From Caldilineaceae bacterium (lineage in GTDB: Bacteria; Chloroflexota; Anaerolineae; Caldilineales; Caldilineaceae), in assembly GCA_022824025.1 (NCBI GenBank), contig JAJEBF010000014.1:310001-374000 (forward strand): a DNA stretch of 64,000 nucleotides, in the 5' to 3' direction. The notes under the pieces are model-generated. The model was not told the origin of the DNA and did not search any database. It worked only from the letters and a program-made list of their open reading frames with translations. A program made the translations under genes and the position numbers. Of the stretch, positions 24,519 to 33,632 are shown in pieces (within the stretch, counting starts at the first letter, position 1; the number at the start of each line of letters is the position of its first letter).

Positions 24519-27347
24519 CTATACAGCCGCGAGTCTCTCGCGCACCAGCTTCTCGGCCAACATCAACTCCGCGTCGCCAGCGGCAACTTCGCCATCCAGC
24601 AGGGCCGAACGTAAGGCGCGCAATACTTCCCCATACGCAGGGCCCACCGGCAGGCCCAGTCTTCTCAAGTCTTCCCCGTTCAGCGACGACTGAATGTGCC
24701 GCCAACTCTGCGCGTAGCAATCCAGCCGTTCCCGCAACAACGCGTCCTCCTCCAGCAACGAAACGAGCAGCAGGATTACCGGCTGAACCCGGTCCAGAAT
24801 GGCAACGACCTCGCTCGGCCGTATCCGAAGGTCGGTCAACTCAGGCAACCGGGCCTTGACCAACCGCAGTTCGCGCATCAGTTGCCGCGTCTTACCCCGA
24901 AGCTTCAGCCGTTCGCTCAATGCGCTTTCCAGCGGCGTCGTTTCCCCTTCGCCCCTTCCCTTCGCGGGGAGTAGATCATAGACCAGCAGCCCCCAGTAGA
25001 GACGCTCGATTGGCGTCCCAAATATGCCACTCGGGCCTTCCGGGCCCTTCGACTCCGGCGGCGAAGACGTGCCCGCCGTTAGTCCGCCATTCCGTCCGGC
25101 TTGATCACCGTCAGCGCTCCCATTCCCCGCCTCGCTGACTTCAATTCGGTCGCGCAGGGCAACGCTTCTCACCGCAAATTCAGGCCCGGCCCGCAATTCG
25201 GGATGGATCTGCTTGAGAATGCCCAGCTCATCCAGGCGCAAAATCGCATCCTCTGGCATCGCCTCCTGGAAAATCCTGTCCAACTCCTGCCGAATTCGCG
25301 CGGCCGTGACGCGTCCAACCAACTGCGCGGCATCCACAAGATGCTCCTGTGTCCGCGCCTCTATATGGAATCCGAATCGCTGTTCGTAACGAACGGCGCG
25401 CAGAATGCGGGTCGGGTCATCCACAAAACTCAAACTGTGCAGAACGCGGATCCTGCCGCTCTGCAAGTCGCTCAATCCACCGTAGAAATCAAGCAGGTCG
25501 CCCCACCGATCCGGAGTCAGCGCGACTGCCAGCGTATTGATCGTGAAATCCCGCCGGTGCAGGTCCAACTTGATACTGCCCTGCTCTACGGTCGGCAGCA
25601 CGGTCGGCTCAGTGTAAAATTCAGTGCGCGCGGTTACGAAATCAAGATGGCTGGGCAATTGGCCCCCGCCATCACGAAGCCCCCCTTTCTGCAAATCTGG
25701 ACAGGTCAAGGGGTAATCGGGTTCGTCCAGAATCCATTTGGCGGTGCCGAAGCGAGCGTGCGTTACGATCCGGCCGCCGCACTGCGCCTGCATGCGCTCC
25801 GCCAATTCGATTGCATCACCTTCCACCACCAGGTCCATGTCCACAAATGCGGCCCCGTCGTCGCCGTCGAAACGACCAAACAGCAAGTCGCGAACGAATC
25901 CGCCAACCACATATACGGCGTTCCCTGTCTCGGCCGCGGTTTCTCCGACCAGCCACAGGAGCCTGTGCTGGCTGGCCGACAGAATTTGTTCCAGCTCCCG
26001 GCTGACGTCGGGGATTCGCTGCCCTGCCTCTCTCTCTTCCCCCCATAGCTTGAGCAGGTCAGTTCGCGTGACGATGCCCACCATCTCGCCCTCGGCATCC
26101 ACAACCGGAATCTGTCCCCAGCCGCTCTCAATCATCAGCCCGTGAAGCGCGCTCACAGGCGCGTCCGCCCGAATCGTATGGCTCCCCTGTATCATCACTT
26201 TATGTACAGGTAACTTGCCTAGCCGGTGGCTGATCGTGCGATCCGCCTCTCTCCGAGTCAGAATTCCCACCAAACTGCTGCTGCCGTCTTCCCCAGCGTG
26301 CAAAACGGGAAATCCTTCGTGGCCATAGCGCTGCATCAACTCCGCCGCCGCCGATACCGACATCGAATCTTCAAGTGTGCGGGGCCGTCCCTTGCTCATG
26401 ATCTGCGCAACGTCAGCCGGCGCCCGCGCGTAACGCGCAAGCAAACCGCCAATCCGCTCCCTGGACTCCGCCACCGTCACGTCATTCAAAAGCGCAGCCG
26501 CAGCGCGCGGGTGGCCTCCACCGCCCAGCTCTTCGGCAATCTTTCCAACGTCTATCGCATCCGTGTTGCTGCGCGCCACGACCTGCACGGTATCGCTCAG
26601 ACTGACGACGACAAACAAGGCATCCGGATCGAATAGCTCGTTCAGCCTGTGAGCGAGTCCACTGAGTTCATCGTCATAGTCAGGGGCTTCTGCCATGGCA
26701 AACAGAACATTCTGCCCTGCTACCTTCAAATGTTCAGCCTGCTCTGTCAACTGCTTGGTCAGTTCTTTCTGCGCGTCCGTCGGAGGGAAGTGCATGAAAC
26801 GGCGGATCACCTCCAGGCGGGCTCCCTGCTCAACCAGCCAGGCCGCGCAACGAACATCACGATGCGTTGTGGAGGGGTATAGCAGACTGCCGGTGTCTTC
26901 GTAGATGCCCAGCGCAAGCAGAGTAGCCTGAAACCGCGTTAAGGCCCTGTTCTGGTGCATCAACCTCTCAACCAGAAGCGTCGTATTTGCGCCTGTCGTG
27001 TGCGGCCCAAGCGCCTCCTGCCAGATCTCCCATCCGGAAGGCAGCGGCTCAGTTGCGGTGTGGTGGTCTATCACCAAGTGACGCGTCTGGTCCCCCATGC
27101 CCTTAACGGCATTGAAAGTGCGCGTGTCCACCAGGATCGCCAAGCCGACGCGACCCCGCAGCAAATGCCGTGGATCGACAAAGGGGAACTGGTTGCGATA
27201 GAGGGACAAAAAGGCCTCGACGTTGCGCTGGAGCTTCCACGGCAACACGGGCACAGCACGCGGAAAAAGCAACGCGCCCCCCAAAAGAGAGGCGAGCGCG
27301 TCGAAATCTGCGTGCTCGTGAGTTAAGATGACTGTTTGGCCGCGCAT
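24519..27347 (-). CDS. DHH-CBS-tRNA nucleotidyltransferase (A-adding/CCA-adding type) fusion
   Basis: The 942-residue product combines three modules. Residues 1-310 form a DHH/DHHA1 phosphoesterase (ILTHEHADFDALASLL near the start, IDHHTA at 93-98, GGGGHPRAAAA near 295). Residues ~320-440 are two CBS motifs (HEGFPVLHAGEDGSS, GWGQIPVVDAEGEMVGIVTR). From ~475 a class II poly(A)/CCA polymerase follows: YVVGGFVRDLLFGR, VDMDLVVEGD, RRDFTINTLAVAL and DDPTRILRAVRYEQRF. This architecture is known for A-adding enzymes in Aquifex-like and other deep-branching bacteria, where CC- and A-addition are split between proteins. It maturates or repairs tRNA 3' ends; the DHH part may degrade nucleotides. The ATG at 27347 opens the conserved DHH start; a TTG at 27401 adds 18 unrelated residues. 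Confidence 0.9.
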   Translation of the reverse strand: MRGQTVILTHEHADFDALASLLGGALLFPRAVPVLPWKLQRNVEAFLSLYRNQFPFVDPRHLLRGRVGLAILVDTRTFNAVKGMGDQTRHLVIDHHTATEPLPSGWEIWQEALGPHTTGANTTLLVERLMHQNRALTRFQATLLALGIYEDTGSLLYPSTTHRDVRCAAWLVEQGARLEVIRRFMHFPPTDAQKELTKQLTEQAEHLKVAGQNVLFAMAEAPDYDDELSGLAHRLNELFDPDALFVVVSLSDTVQVVARSNTDAIDVGKIAEELGGGGHPRAAAALLNDVTVAESRERIGGLLARYARAPADVAQIMSKGRPRTLEDSMSVSAAAELMQRYGHEGFPVLHAGEDGSSSLVGILTRREADRTISHRLGKLPVHKVMIQGSHTIRADAPVSALHGLMIESGWGQIPVVDAEGEMVGIVTRTDLLKLWGEEREAGQRIPDVSRELEQILSASQHRLLWLVGETAAETGNAVYVVGGFVRDLLFGRFDGDDGAAFVDMDLVVEGDAIELAERMQAQCGGRIVTHARFGTAKWILDEPDYPLTCPDLQKGGLRDGGGQLPSHLDFVTARTEFYTEPTVLPTVEQGSIKLDLHRRDFTINTLAVALTPDRWGDLLDFYGGLSDLQSGRIRVLHSLSFVDDPTRILRAVRYEQRFGFHIEARTQEHLVDAAQLVGRVTAARIRQELDRIFQEAMPEDAILRLDELGILKQIHPELRAGPEFAVRSVALRDRIEVSEAGNGSADGDQAGRNGGLTAGTSSPPESKGPEGPSGIFGTPIERLYWGLLVYDLLPAKGRGEGETTPLESALSERLKLRGKTRQLMRELRLVKARLPELTDLRIRPSEVVAILDRVQPVILLLVSLLEEDALLRERLDCYAQSWRHIQSSLNGEDLRRLGLPVGPAYGEVLRALRSALLDGEVAAGDAELMLAEKLVRERLAAV

Positions 27348-27478
27348 CAGCGTAGTCGGATGGGTTGCCCCCGAATCTGCAAACGACTGTACGCCCCGCA
27401 ACGCCGGTGCGTAAGCGCCAGACTGGTTTGCCCCTATTTCTGTCCAGTAGCTGCCAACCGCCCCGACCGAAGCAAATC

Positions 27479-28891
27479 CTACCCGCCTTCAGCCCGGCGC
27501 ATCAATGCCACAGCGGCCCGATTGTGCCGCTCGGCCAGCAGCGGCACGTCAATGTGGAGAGGTACGCTGCCTTCGACCAGCAAGCGGCCGTTGACAATGG
27601 AAAAATCTACCGGCTGCGGCGAGCAGAAGACCAGGGCGGCCACCGGATCGTGGACCGCGCCCCCGGCAAAAGTAAGCGCGGACAGGTCGAAGCCTATCAC
27701 ATCCGCTGCCATCCCCGGCGCCAGCGCGCCGATATCGTCGCGGCCCAGAACCGACGCACCGCCCAGGGTGGCGATCTCAAGCGACTCGCGCGCCGTCATG
27801 CCCTTTGGATTCCCCATCACCCGCTGTAGCAGCAGGCACTGCCTTACCTCTTCCAACATGTTGCTGCCGTCATTGCTGGCGCTGCCGTCCACGCCCAAGC
27901 CCACATTTACGCCAGCATCTCGCATCGCCCGAACAGGTGAGATTCCGCTGGCCAGTCGCATATTGCTCGTGGGGCAATGGGCCGCGCCTGTCCCTGTTCT
28001 GGCAAACTTGCCAACCTCTTCCTCATTGAGATGCACGCAGTGGGCGTGCCAGACGTCGTCGCCAAGCCAGTCTACGTCCTCAGCATACGTACCCGGCCGG
28101 TATCCGAACATCTCCATGCAAAACGCTTCTTCGTCCAGCGTCTCCGCCAAATGCGAGTGAAGGTGTACGTCCATCTCCGGGCCGAACGAGCGGGCCAGCG
28201 CGGCGCACTCTCGCATCAGGTCCTGACTAACGCTGAACGGGCTGGCAGGGCCAAGCACCACACGCCGCATCGAAAACCGAGAGGCGTCATGATATGTTTC
28301 AACCAGTCGCCGGCACTCGATCAGAATCGCTTCCTCTTCCTCAGTCATCCAGTCCGGCGGCAGACCACCCCGGCTCTCCCCAAGGCTGACGCTGCCCCTC
28401 GTTCCGTGAAACCGAACCCCAATCTCCTCCGCGGCCGCAAACTGATCGTCGAGCTTTGAACCGTTATGCCACAGATAATGATGGTCGCTGCTCGTCGTGC
28501 ACCCGCTCAGCAGAAGCTCCGTCAGCGCTACCTGCGTGCTGACATGCACGTCCTCCGGGATGATGCAGGCCCACGTCGGATAGAGCGCGCGCAGCCAGTC
28601 GAACAGAACGCCATTCTGCGCAGCAGGCACCACCCTGGTGAGCGTCTGGAAAAAATGGTGATGCGTGTTTACAAATCCGGGCAGGACGATCTTTCCGCGC
28701 GCGTCGATATGTGTAGTGGATGCTGAATCGGCCGACGCGCTTTCCTTGTAATCGGCTGGCAAGTCCGCGGTCGGCCCCACCCACACTATCTGAGTTCCCT
28801 CAATGACGACCGCTCCGTCAGAGATCTCAGCACGCGTATCGTTCATCGTTACGACGCAGTCAGCATTCGCAATAATTGTTCTGTTGGTCAT
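27479..28891 (-). CDS. Metal-dependent amidohydrolase, 8-oxoguanine deaminase-like
   Basis: The 470-residue protein belongs to the ATZ/TRZ-guanine deaminase branch of the amidohydrolase superfamily. Metal and substrate motifs are complete: VLPGFVNTHHHFFQTLTR, HLHSHLAETLDEEAF, HAHCVHLNEEE and GLGVDGSASNDGSNM. The DGSASNDGSNM signature and the segment GCTTSSDHHYLWHNG are typical of enzymes annotated as 8-oxoguanine deaminase, which clear oxidised guanine or cytosine derivatives; related hydroxydechloroatrazine-type enzymes are the alternative. A Shine-Dalgarno (GGGAG) is present upstream. It precedes the DHH-CBS-CCA gene by about 130 bp on the same strand and may share its transcript. Confidence 0.85.
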   Translation of the reverse strand: MTNRTIIANADCVVTMNDTRAEISDGAVVIEGTQIVWVGPTADLPADYKESASADSASTTHIDARGKIVLPGFVNTHHHFFQTLTRVVPAAQNGVLFDWLRALYPTWACIIPEDVHVSTQVALTELLLSGCTTSSDHHYLWHNGSKLDDQFAAAEEIGVRFHGTRGSVSLGESRGGLPPDWMTEEEEAILIECRRLVETYHDASRFSMRRVVLGPASPFSVSQDLMRECAALARSFGPEMDVHLHSHLAETLDEEAFCMEMFGYRPGTYAEDVDWLGDDVWHAHCVHLNEEEVGKFARTGTGAAHCPTSNMRLASGISPVRAMRDAGVNVGLGVDGSASNDGSNMLEEVRQCLLLQRVMGNPKGMTARESLEIATLGGASVLGRDDIGALAPGMAADVIGFDLSALTFAGGAVHDPVAALVFCSPQPVDFSIVNGRLLVEGSVPLHIDVPLLAERHNRAAVALMRRAEGG

Positions 28892-28998
28892 CGACAGAGT
28901 AACTCCCTTTCCGTGTCCGCAAACGGGCGGCGGTGATTCAAGTTCGACTGACGGCCTTCATTGCAGGAGGGTGATTCCAGTATTTCCGATGCCAGATT

Positions 28999-29892
28999 CT
29001 ATGGTGAAAGGTTGAGGAGGCTCGGAGTCATCCCCTCCTCGTCCATCATCTCTCTCAGCTCAGCAGGAGACAGCGGTCGCCCTTTGCCCGCCAGCGCTGT
29101 CAATGCCGCTTCCATCACATTCGTCCCAAAACTGCGCCCGTCCAATCGGGGCGTCACCGTTGCCAGCCTTGCAACGCCTCGCTCCTTCAACAGTGCCACG
29201 TCTTCATCCGTGGTTGTATTGGTGACAATTGTTTTCCCTTCCAAACTCGAAGGCAAGTGCTGCCGGATGTAATGAAAATCATCGGCAATGACCGACGCCC
29301 ATCTGTACTGCGCCCCGTACTTCGGCACGATCTTGTCCTGTTGCTCGCCTGTTGGGTATAACCACGAAAAGGGCAGTCGCGCCATGACAGGAAGCAGGAC
29401 TCTGGCCAGCAGATGAAGCGTGCTGAGGCTGCGCAGAAACACGGGTATCCCCAAACCAAAGGCCAGGTCCCCAAATAGCGGCTGGTAGCCCATGTCCAGA
29501 AACCCGCGCACCATCGCGTAGCGCCCAACAGCCACGCAGATCAGGACCCGCTTGGGATGGGGCGGCAGGAGCCCCTGTAGCCGCTGCGCCGTATTGCGCT
29601 CAACCACCGCGCGGACTCCACCTCCGTCCACCACCGGAGACTGAACGCCCGCCACAATGCTGCCAACCGAATGCAACGGGAAGTAGCGGTCATTTACCTC
29701 CAGACCGAGATCCGCGCCGCCAAATCCAAACGCGTCTACCTGCCCGTCGTATTCCAGAAACAACTCCCGCATCCGTTTCTGGTCCCCGTCCGCGCCGATC
29801 CGTTCCAGGACAATGGGCTCGTCCTTGATCGTGGTCTCGACCCGTTTGTTTCGCTTGCTGCTGCCCAGGCTGATTGAGACGACCCGTTTCAT
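28999..29892 (-). CDS. Uncharacterised protein of the family often labelled quinate 5-dehydrogenase
   Basis: A 297-residue soluble protein starting KRVVSISLGSSKRNKRVE, a distinctive start shared by a conserved bacterial family that is commonly labelled quinate 5-dehydrogenase. The label is weak: I see no standard Rossmann GxGxxG and no shikimate-dehydrogenase Lys/Asp pair. Conserved-looking segments are DAFGFGGADLGLEV, RVLICVAVGRYAMVRGF and GKTIVTNTTTDEDVALLKER. The C-terminal end looks like a nucleotide-binding or Rossmann-like half without the classical loop. It lies 72 bp downstream of the alpha-oxoamine synthase gene on the same strand and is probably co-transcribed with it. Confidence 0.65.
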   Translation of the reverse strand: MKRVVSISLGSSKRNKRVETTIKDEPIVLERIGADGDQKRMRELFLEYDGQVDAFGFGGADLGLEVNDRYFPLHSVGSIVAGVQSPVVDGGGVRAVVERNTAQRLQGLLPPHPKRVLICVAVGRYAMVRGFLDMGYQPLFGDLAFGLGIPVFLRSLSTLHLLARVLLPVMARLPFSWLYPTGEQQDKIVPKYGAQYRWASVIADDFHYIRQHLPSSLEGKTIVTNTTTDEDVALLKERGVARLATVTPRLDGRSFGTNVMEAALTALAGKGRPLSPAELREMMDEEGMTPSLLNLSP

Positions 29893-29964
29893 CGACTTTT
29901 CGCCTCAGTTGAACGGCGCGTCAAAACACAACGCGCAATGCACGTTTGATTGTCGTTACCGGCT

Positions 29965-31278
29965 TCAGTCGATGACGCCTATGTGGCGCCCAGCCTCAAT
30001 GAAGACGCTTAACGCAAATTCAATGTCTTCTTCAGTGTGGGCAGCCGTAACGTTCGCCCGCAGCCGGGCCGTGCCTTCTTTGACGGCAGGAGGGAGTACG
30101 GGAAGGACGAAAATGCCATTGTCCTGGCAGTATTTTGTCATGGCGAATGCGCGTTCTTCGGTGCCCACCATGATTGGAACGATCGGCGACTCTGTCAGAC
30201 CAGTGTCAAAACCCGCGGCTTGCAGACCGCGCGTGAACTGACGCGCATTGCGAAGAAGAATGCGGTTTCTCTCAGCACCTTCATCTTCAAGAACGTTAAA
30301 TCCTTCTGTGATGGCTGCCGCAACCGCAGGCGGCAACGCGGCGCTGAACACAAAGCCGCGTGCTGTATGGCGCAAGTACGTTACCAGCCTGTCGCTGCCG
30401 GCGACATACCCGCCAATTCCGGGAATCGTCTTGCTGAGCGTGCCCATCTTCAGATCGATGGAGCCATACATATCAAAATGCTCTTCGATCCCATGCCCTG
30501 TCTTGCCAAGAACACCTATGCTGTGGGCCTCATCCAGCATTAGCCGGGCGTTGTACCGCCTGCAAATCTCGTGCGCCGCAGGCAAGTTGAATATGTCACC
30601 GTCCATCGAAAAAACCGCGTCCGCAATGACCAACTTTCCCGCGTCTTCCGGGGCGCGTCTCAGCTGCCTCTCAAGGTCGTCCATGTCATTGTGACGGAAC
30701 CGAACAAACTTGCCCCGCGCCAGCAAACAGCCGTCCACGATGCTCGCATGGTTCCACCTGTCCGAAAACACCCAATCACCCCTGCCCACCAGTGTACTGA
30801 CTGTCGCAAGATTGGTGACATAGCCGGAGCTGTAAACGATCGCCTCCTCGCGTCTGGCGAAGGCCGCAATCGTCCTCTCCATCTCGGCATGGAGATCGAG
30901 CGTGCCGCCCAGGATGCGCACCCCGTGCGTTCCTGTGCCGTATTTGTCCGCCGCCGCTTTTGCCGCGGCCACAATTCGAGGATGGTTGATCAATCCCAGA
31001 TAGCTGTACGTCGCAAACATCAGTTTGCGCTTGCCTTCAGTATGGACCCATGGCCCTTCCAGGGCATCGACTGCCTGAAAATAGTAGTAGTGCTCGCTGG
31101 CCTTCGCCTCGGCTGTCCGTTCCCACCAGGCTTCGATTCGCTGCGAAAATGGATCGACCAGTTCACTGCTTCCGTTCAGGTAGGACTCCAGATGAGGCGT
31201 TTCGACGGCCGCCGCTGCAATGCCGTCGGAATGAACCTCGATCGCCTCAGGTCCAAGGCGCGCTAACTGATTGACCAT
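29965..31278 (-). CDS. Alpha-oxoamine synthase family PLP enzyme (AONS/KBL/SPT type)
   Basis: The 437-residue protein is a fold-type I PLP enzyme of the group that condenses an amino acid with an acyl-CoA (8-amino-7-oxononanoate synthase, 2-amino-3-ketobutyrate CoA ligase, serine palmitoyltransferase). Diagnostic parts are SYLGLINHPRI, GTGTHGVRILGGTLDLHAEM, LMLDEAHSIGVLGKTGHGI and the PLP lysine in KMGTLSKTIPGIGGYVAG. The first ~50 residues extend beyond typical KBL/AONS, and LSKT-IPG replaces the more common FSKA-LGG, so it probably has a different acyl or amino substrate. No biotin or threonine-degradation genes are nearby. The ATG at 31278 has AAGAGGT upstream; the promoter region carries repeated TATCGTACAAT motifs. 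Confidence 0.87.
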   Translation of the reverse strand: MVNQLARLGPEAIEVHSDGIAAAAVETPHLESYLNGSSELVDPFSQRIEAWWERTAEAKASEHYYYFQAVDALEGPWVHTEGKRKLMFATYSYLGLINHPRIVAAAKAAADKYGTGTHGVRILGGTLDLHAEMERTIAAFARREEAIVYSSGYVTNLATVSTLVGRGDWVFSDRWNHASIVDGCLLARGKFVRFRHNDMDDLERQLRRAPEDAGKLVIADAVFSMDGDIFNLPAAHEICRRYNARLMLDEAHSIGVLGKTGHGIEEHFDMYGSIDLKMGTLSKTIPGIGGYVAGSDRLVTYLRHTARGFVFSAALPPAVAAAITEGFNVLEDEGAERNRILLRNARQFTRGLQAAGFDTGLTESPIVPIMVGTEERAFAMTKYCQDNGIFVLPVLPPAVKEGTARLRANVTAAHTEEDIEFALSVFIEAGRHIGVID

Positions 31279-31418
31279 AGTATGAGACCTCTTTTTCCAA
31301 TTCAGTACACATCAACAGGGCAGAGGCGGCGTTTGAATAAAGGGTGTAGCCGCCGGCTGCCACAGAAATACAGCCAGCCGGATTGACCTCGCGATCGGCG
31401 CGGGAATAATATCATAGA

Positions 31419-31501
31419 ATTGTATCGTACAATAGTCCACTACGCAAAGACTACAATTGTCGACACAGATTTCCGGATTTGGGGCCCCAATATCGTACAA
31501 T
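31419..31501. promoter_or_regulatory. Repeated palindromic motif TATCGTACAAT, candidate operators
   Basis: The divergent gap between the oxoamine synthase and the alpha/beta hydrolase contains the palindrome ATTGTATCGTACAAT at 31419-31433. A second copy of its core, TATCGTACAAT, lies at 31491-31501, 68 bp away. A related CTACAATTGT sits between them at 31451-31460. Repeated palindromes in a divergent promoter region suggest a shared transcription-factor site; the AT-rich TACAAT cores could also be -10 elements. Confidence 0.45.
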
Positions 31502-31558
31502 GTCTCCAACTGAATCAGAACTGCGCGCCCTGAACTGTACCCTCTGCCACCTCCTAAT

Positions 31559-32641
31559 ATGAGAACACACCGATATCTTCCGCGGCAGCCATGGCTAACC
31601 AACCCAGCCAACCTGTATCGGCCCCATCCCTTCCTCCGCAGCGGGAACCTGCAAACCATCATAAGTCGGCGCCTCCCCCCTGACGCCGCTCTCGTCAATC
31701 GCCGCCAACAAATGGTTTTGTTCGATGCCGGGCCCGATCACTCCATGTTCGACCCTGAAAGGGCCGTGCGCCTGCTCGGACTCTTCACGCCAGCCTCAGA
31801 GGCTCCCCGCGCGCCATCCCACACGCCATCCCACATGCCATCCATGTCCAGAGGCCTGGCAATGCTCCTGCATGGCTGGGAAGGAGATAGCCACTCCGCC
31901 TACAATCTTGTCCTGGGCAGCGCCCTGGTTCGCGCAGGTTATGATGTCATGCGCCTCAATCTGCGTGACCACGGACCTACACACCACCTCAACCGGGGAA
32001 TCTTCTTTGCCACCCTGATCGAGGAAGTCCACGCCGTCACCCAACAGGTCGGCCTTCTCGCCGCAGGCAAACCGTTTTTCCTCATCGGCGCATCCCTCGG
32101 CGGCAGTTTTGCGGTCCGCATGGCACTGCGCCATGCCCGTCGACCTATCCCCAATCTGCGCAGGGCCATTGCCATCAATCCGGTTCTCAACCCCCGCCGC
32201 ACCTGTATTCTCCTCGACAACCATCCGCTCCTGCGCCGCTATTTCCGCCGCCGCTGGCTCGACTCCCTGCGCAAAAAACAGGAGCTCTTTCCCGAACTTT
32301 ACGATTTCACGCCCCTCCAATCCATTCAGACCATCTGGGATATGACAGACTGCCTCACAAAAAGCGGCGCCCACTTCAACGGTGTGGAAGAATACCTTAA
32401 CGCCTACAGCGTGAAACCCAGTCAGATCCACGACCTGAACACCCCTCTCACCATCCTTACAGCAGCCAACGACCCAATCATTCCCCCCAACGACATCGCC
32501 GCGCTCCCTCCGCATCCCCTGCTGCAGGTCCATATCCTGCCCTACGGGGGGCACGTAGGCTACAACGATCTCTTCCCCTTGCGAAACCGTCTCCCCGAAC
32601 TGATAGAGACCCTCCTCGAACAGGAACCAATCACAGACTGA
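31559..32641 (+). CDS. Alpha/beta-fold hydrolase, YheT/AB_hydrolase_4 family
   Basis: The 360-residue protein matches the YheT family, from its typical opening (RPHPFLRSGNLQTIISRRLP) through the catalytic machinery. The oxyanion region is MLLHGWEGDSHSAYN, the nucleophile elbow is FLIGASLGGSFAVRM (Gly-x-Ser-x-Gly), the acid is in AANDPIIPPND and the His in YGGHVGYND. These are soluble esterases or lipase-like hydrolases of unclear natural substrate. The ATG at 31559 gives family-like sequence from about residue 13 but has no clear Shine-Dalgarno. It is followed by two sugar-related genes on the same strand, with a 130-bp gap. Confidence 0.87.
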   Translation: MRTHRYLPRQPWLTNPANLYRPHPFLRSGNLQTIISRRLPPDAALVNRRQQMVLFDAGPDHSMFDPERAVRLLGLFTPASEAPRAPSHTPSHMPSMSRGLAMLLHGWEGDSHSAYNLVLGSALVRAGYDVMRLNLRDHGPTHHLNRGIFFATLIEEVHAVTQQVGLLAAGKPFFLIGASLGGSFAVRMALRHARRPIPNLRRAIAINPVLNPRRTCILLDNHPLLRRYFRRRWLDSLRKKQELFPELYDFTPLQSIQTIWDMTDCLTKSGAHFNGVEEYLNAYSVKPSQIHDLNTPLTILTAANDPIIPPNDIAALPPHPLLQVHILPYGGHVGYNDLFPLRNRLPELIETLLEQEPITD

Positions 32642-32773
32642 ACTGCCCCGGCCCCGCCATTCCCCTGCCAAACTTTCCGCCGCGAACCAGAACTCAGGTA
32701 TACTGGGACGCAACATGGCACTTTTCCCTGCCACCGCTTACGCGGCTTCCGGCCGCAACCGCCAACCACCGCC

Positions 32774-33631
32774 ATGACGCATATTCTGATTGCAGGCGCG
32801 AACGGACAACTTGGACAGGCTCTGGCCGCCCGCTTCGCCCCCTCTGCCAAATTGACCTGTTGGACCCGCCCGCGCTATGACATTGCCAATCCTTCGATCG
32901 CCGACGCGGTCGCAGCGACCGGCCCTGACATTCTCATCAATGCCGCCGCCTGGACCGACGTGGACGGCGCCGAAGACTCCCCCATTTGTGCGTTCGCAGT
33001 CAACTCCCTCGGACCCAAATATCTGGCGGAAGGGTGCGCTCGCTGCGATGCCGCTCTGGTTCATATAAGCACCAACGAAGTATTCGCCGGAACTGAGGGC
33101 CGCTTCTATCATGAGTATGAACAGATTGCGCCGGGAAGCGTGTACGCACGCAGCAAGGCCGCCGGCGAACACGCCGCGGCCTCCGTCCTGGACCGCCTCT
33201 ACATTGTCCGCGTTGCCTGGCTCTACGGCGCAGGCGGCAGCAACTTTCCAGCCAAAATCAGCGCAGCGGCTGACCGGCACGGCGCCCTGCGCGTCGTCAG
33301 TGATGAGTACGGTAATCCCACCTGCGCCTCAGACGTTGCCGCAGCCATCGCGCAGTTGGTCGAGACCCAGCGCTTTGGCGTCTACCACTTCGTAAATGAA
33401 GGCTTTGCCAGCCGCTACGACTGGGCCGTTGAGCTGATGCGCCTGACCGAACGAGAATCGCTGCCCGTAACCCCAATCTGTGCGCATGATTGGCCGCGCA
33501 AAACGGCGCCGCCGCCTCATGCCGTTCTTGTCAATCAGGCCGGCGCAGCCCTGGGCATCACGCTGCCCCATTGGCGGGACGCGCTCAGAAAACATGTCCG
33601 AACTGAATACAAAAGATATATTGGGAGCTGA
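32774..33631 (+). CDS. rfbD: dTDP-4-dehydrorhamnose reductase family (RmlD/RfbD)
   Basis: The 285-residue protein is an extended short-chain dehydrogenase of the RmlD type. It has the N-terminal NAD(P)-binding ILIAGANGQLGQALAARF, the conserved VINAAAWTDVDGAED-like stretch (here LINAAAWTDVDGAED), HISTNEVFAGTEGRF and the catalytic Tyr-x3-Lys in YARSKAAGE. RmlD reduces dTDP-4-keto-L-rhamnose to dTDP-L-rhamnose for surface glycans. The other rml genes are not in this window. It is translationally coupled to the glycosyltransferase that follows: its TGA (33629-33631) and the next ATG (33633) are separated by one base. Confidence 0.85.
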   Translation: MTHILIAGANGQLGQALAARFAPSAKLTCWTRPRYDIANPSIADAVAATGPDILINAAAWTDVDGAEDSPICAFAVNSLGPKYLAEGCARCDAALVHISTNEVFAGTEGRFYHEYEQIAPGSVYARSKAAGEHAAASVLDRLYIVRVAWLYGAGGSNFPAKISAAADRHGALRVVSDEYGNPTCASDVAAAIAQLVETQRFGVYHFVNEGFASRYDWAVELMRLTERESLPVTPICAHDWPRKTAPPPHAVLVNQAGAALGITLPHWRDALRKHVRTEYKRYIGS

Positions 33632-33632
33632 A

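Noticed and set aside
27348..27401. TTG start for the DHH-CBS-CCA gene
   Set aside because: Adds 18 unrelated residues; the ATG at 27347 begins the conserved DHH start.
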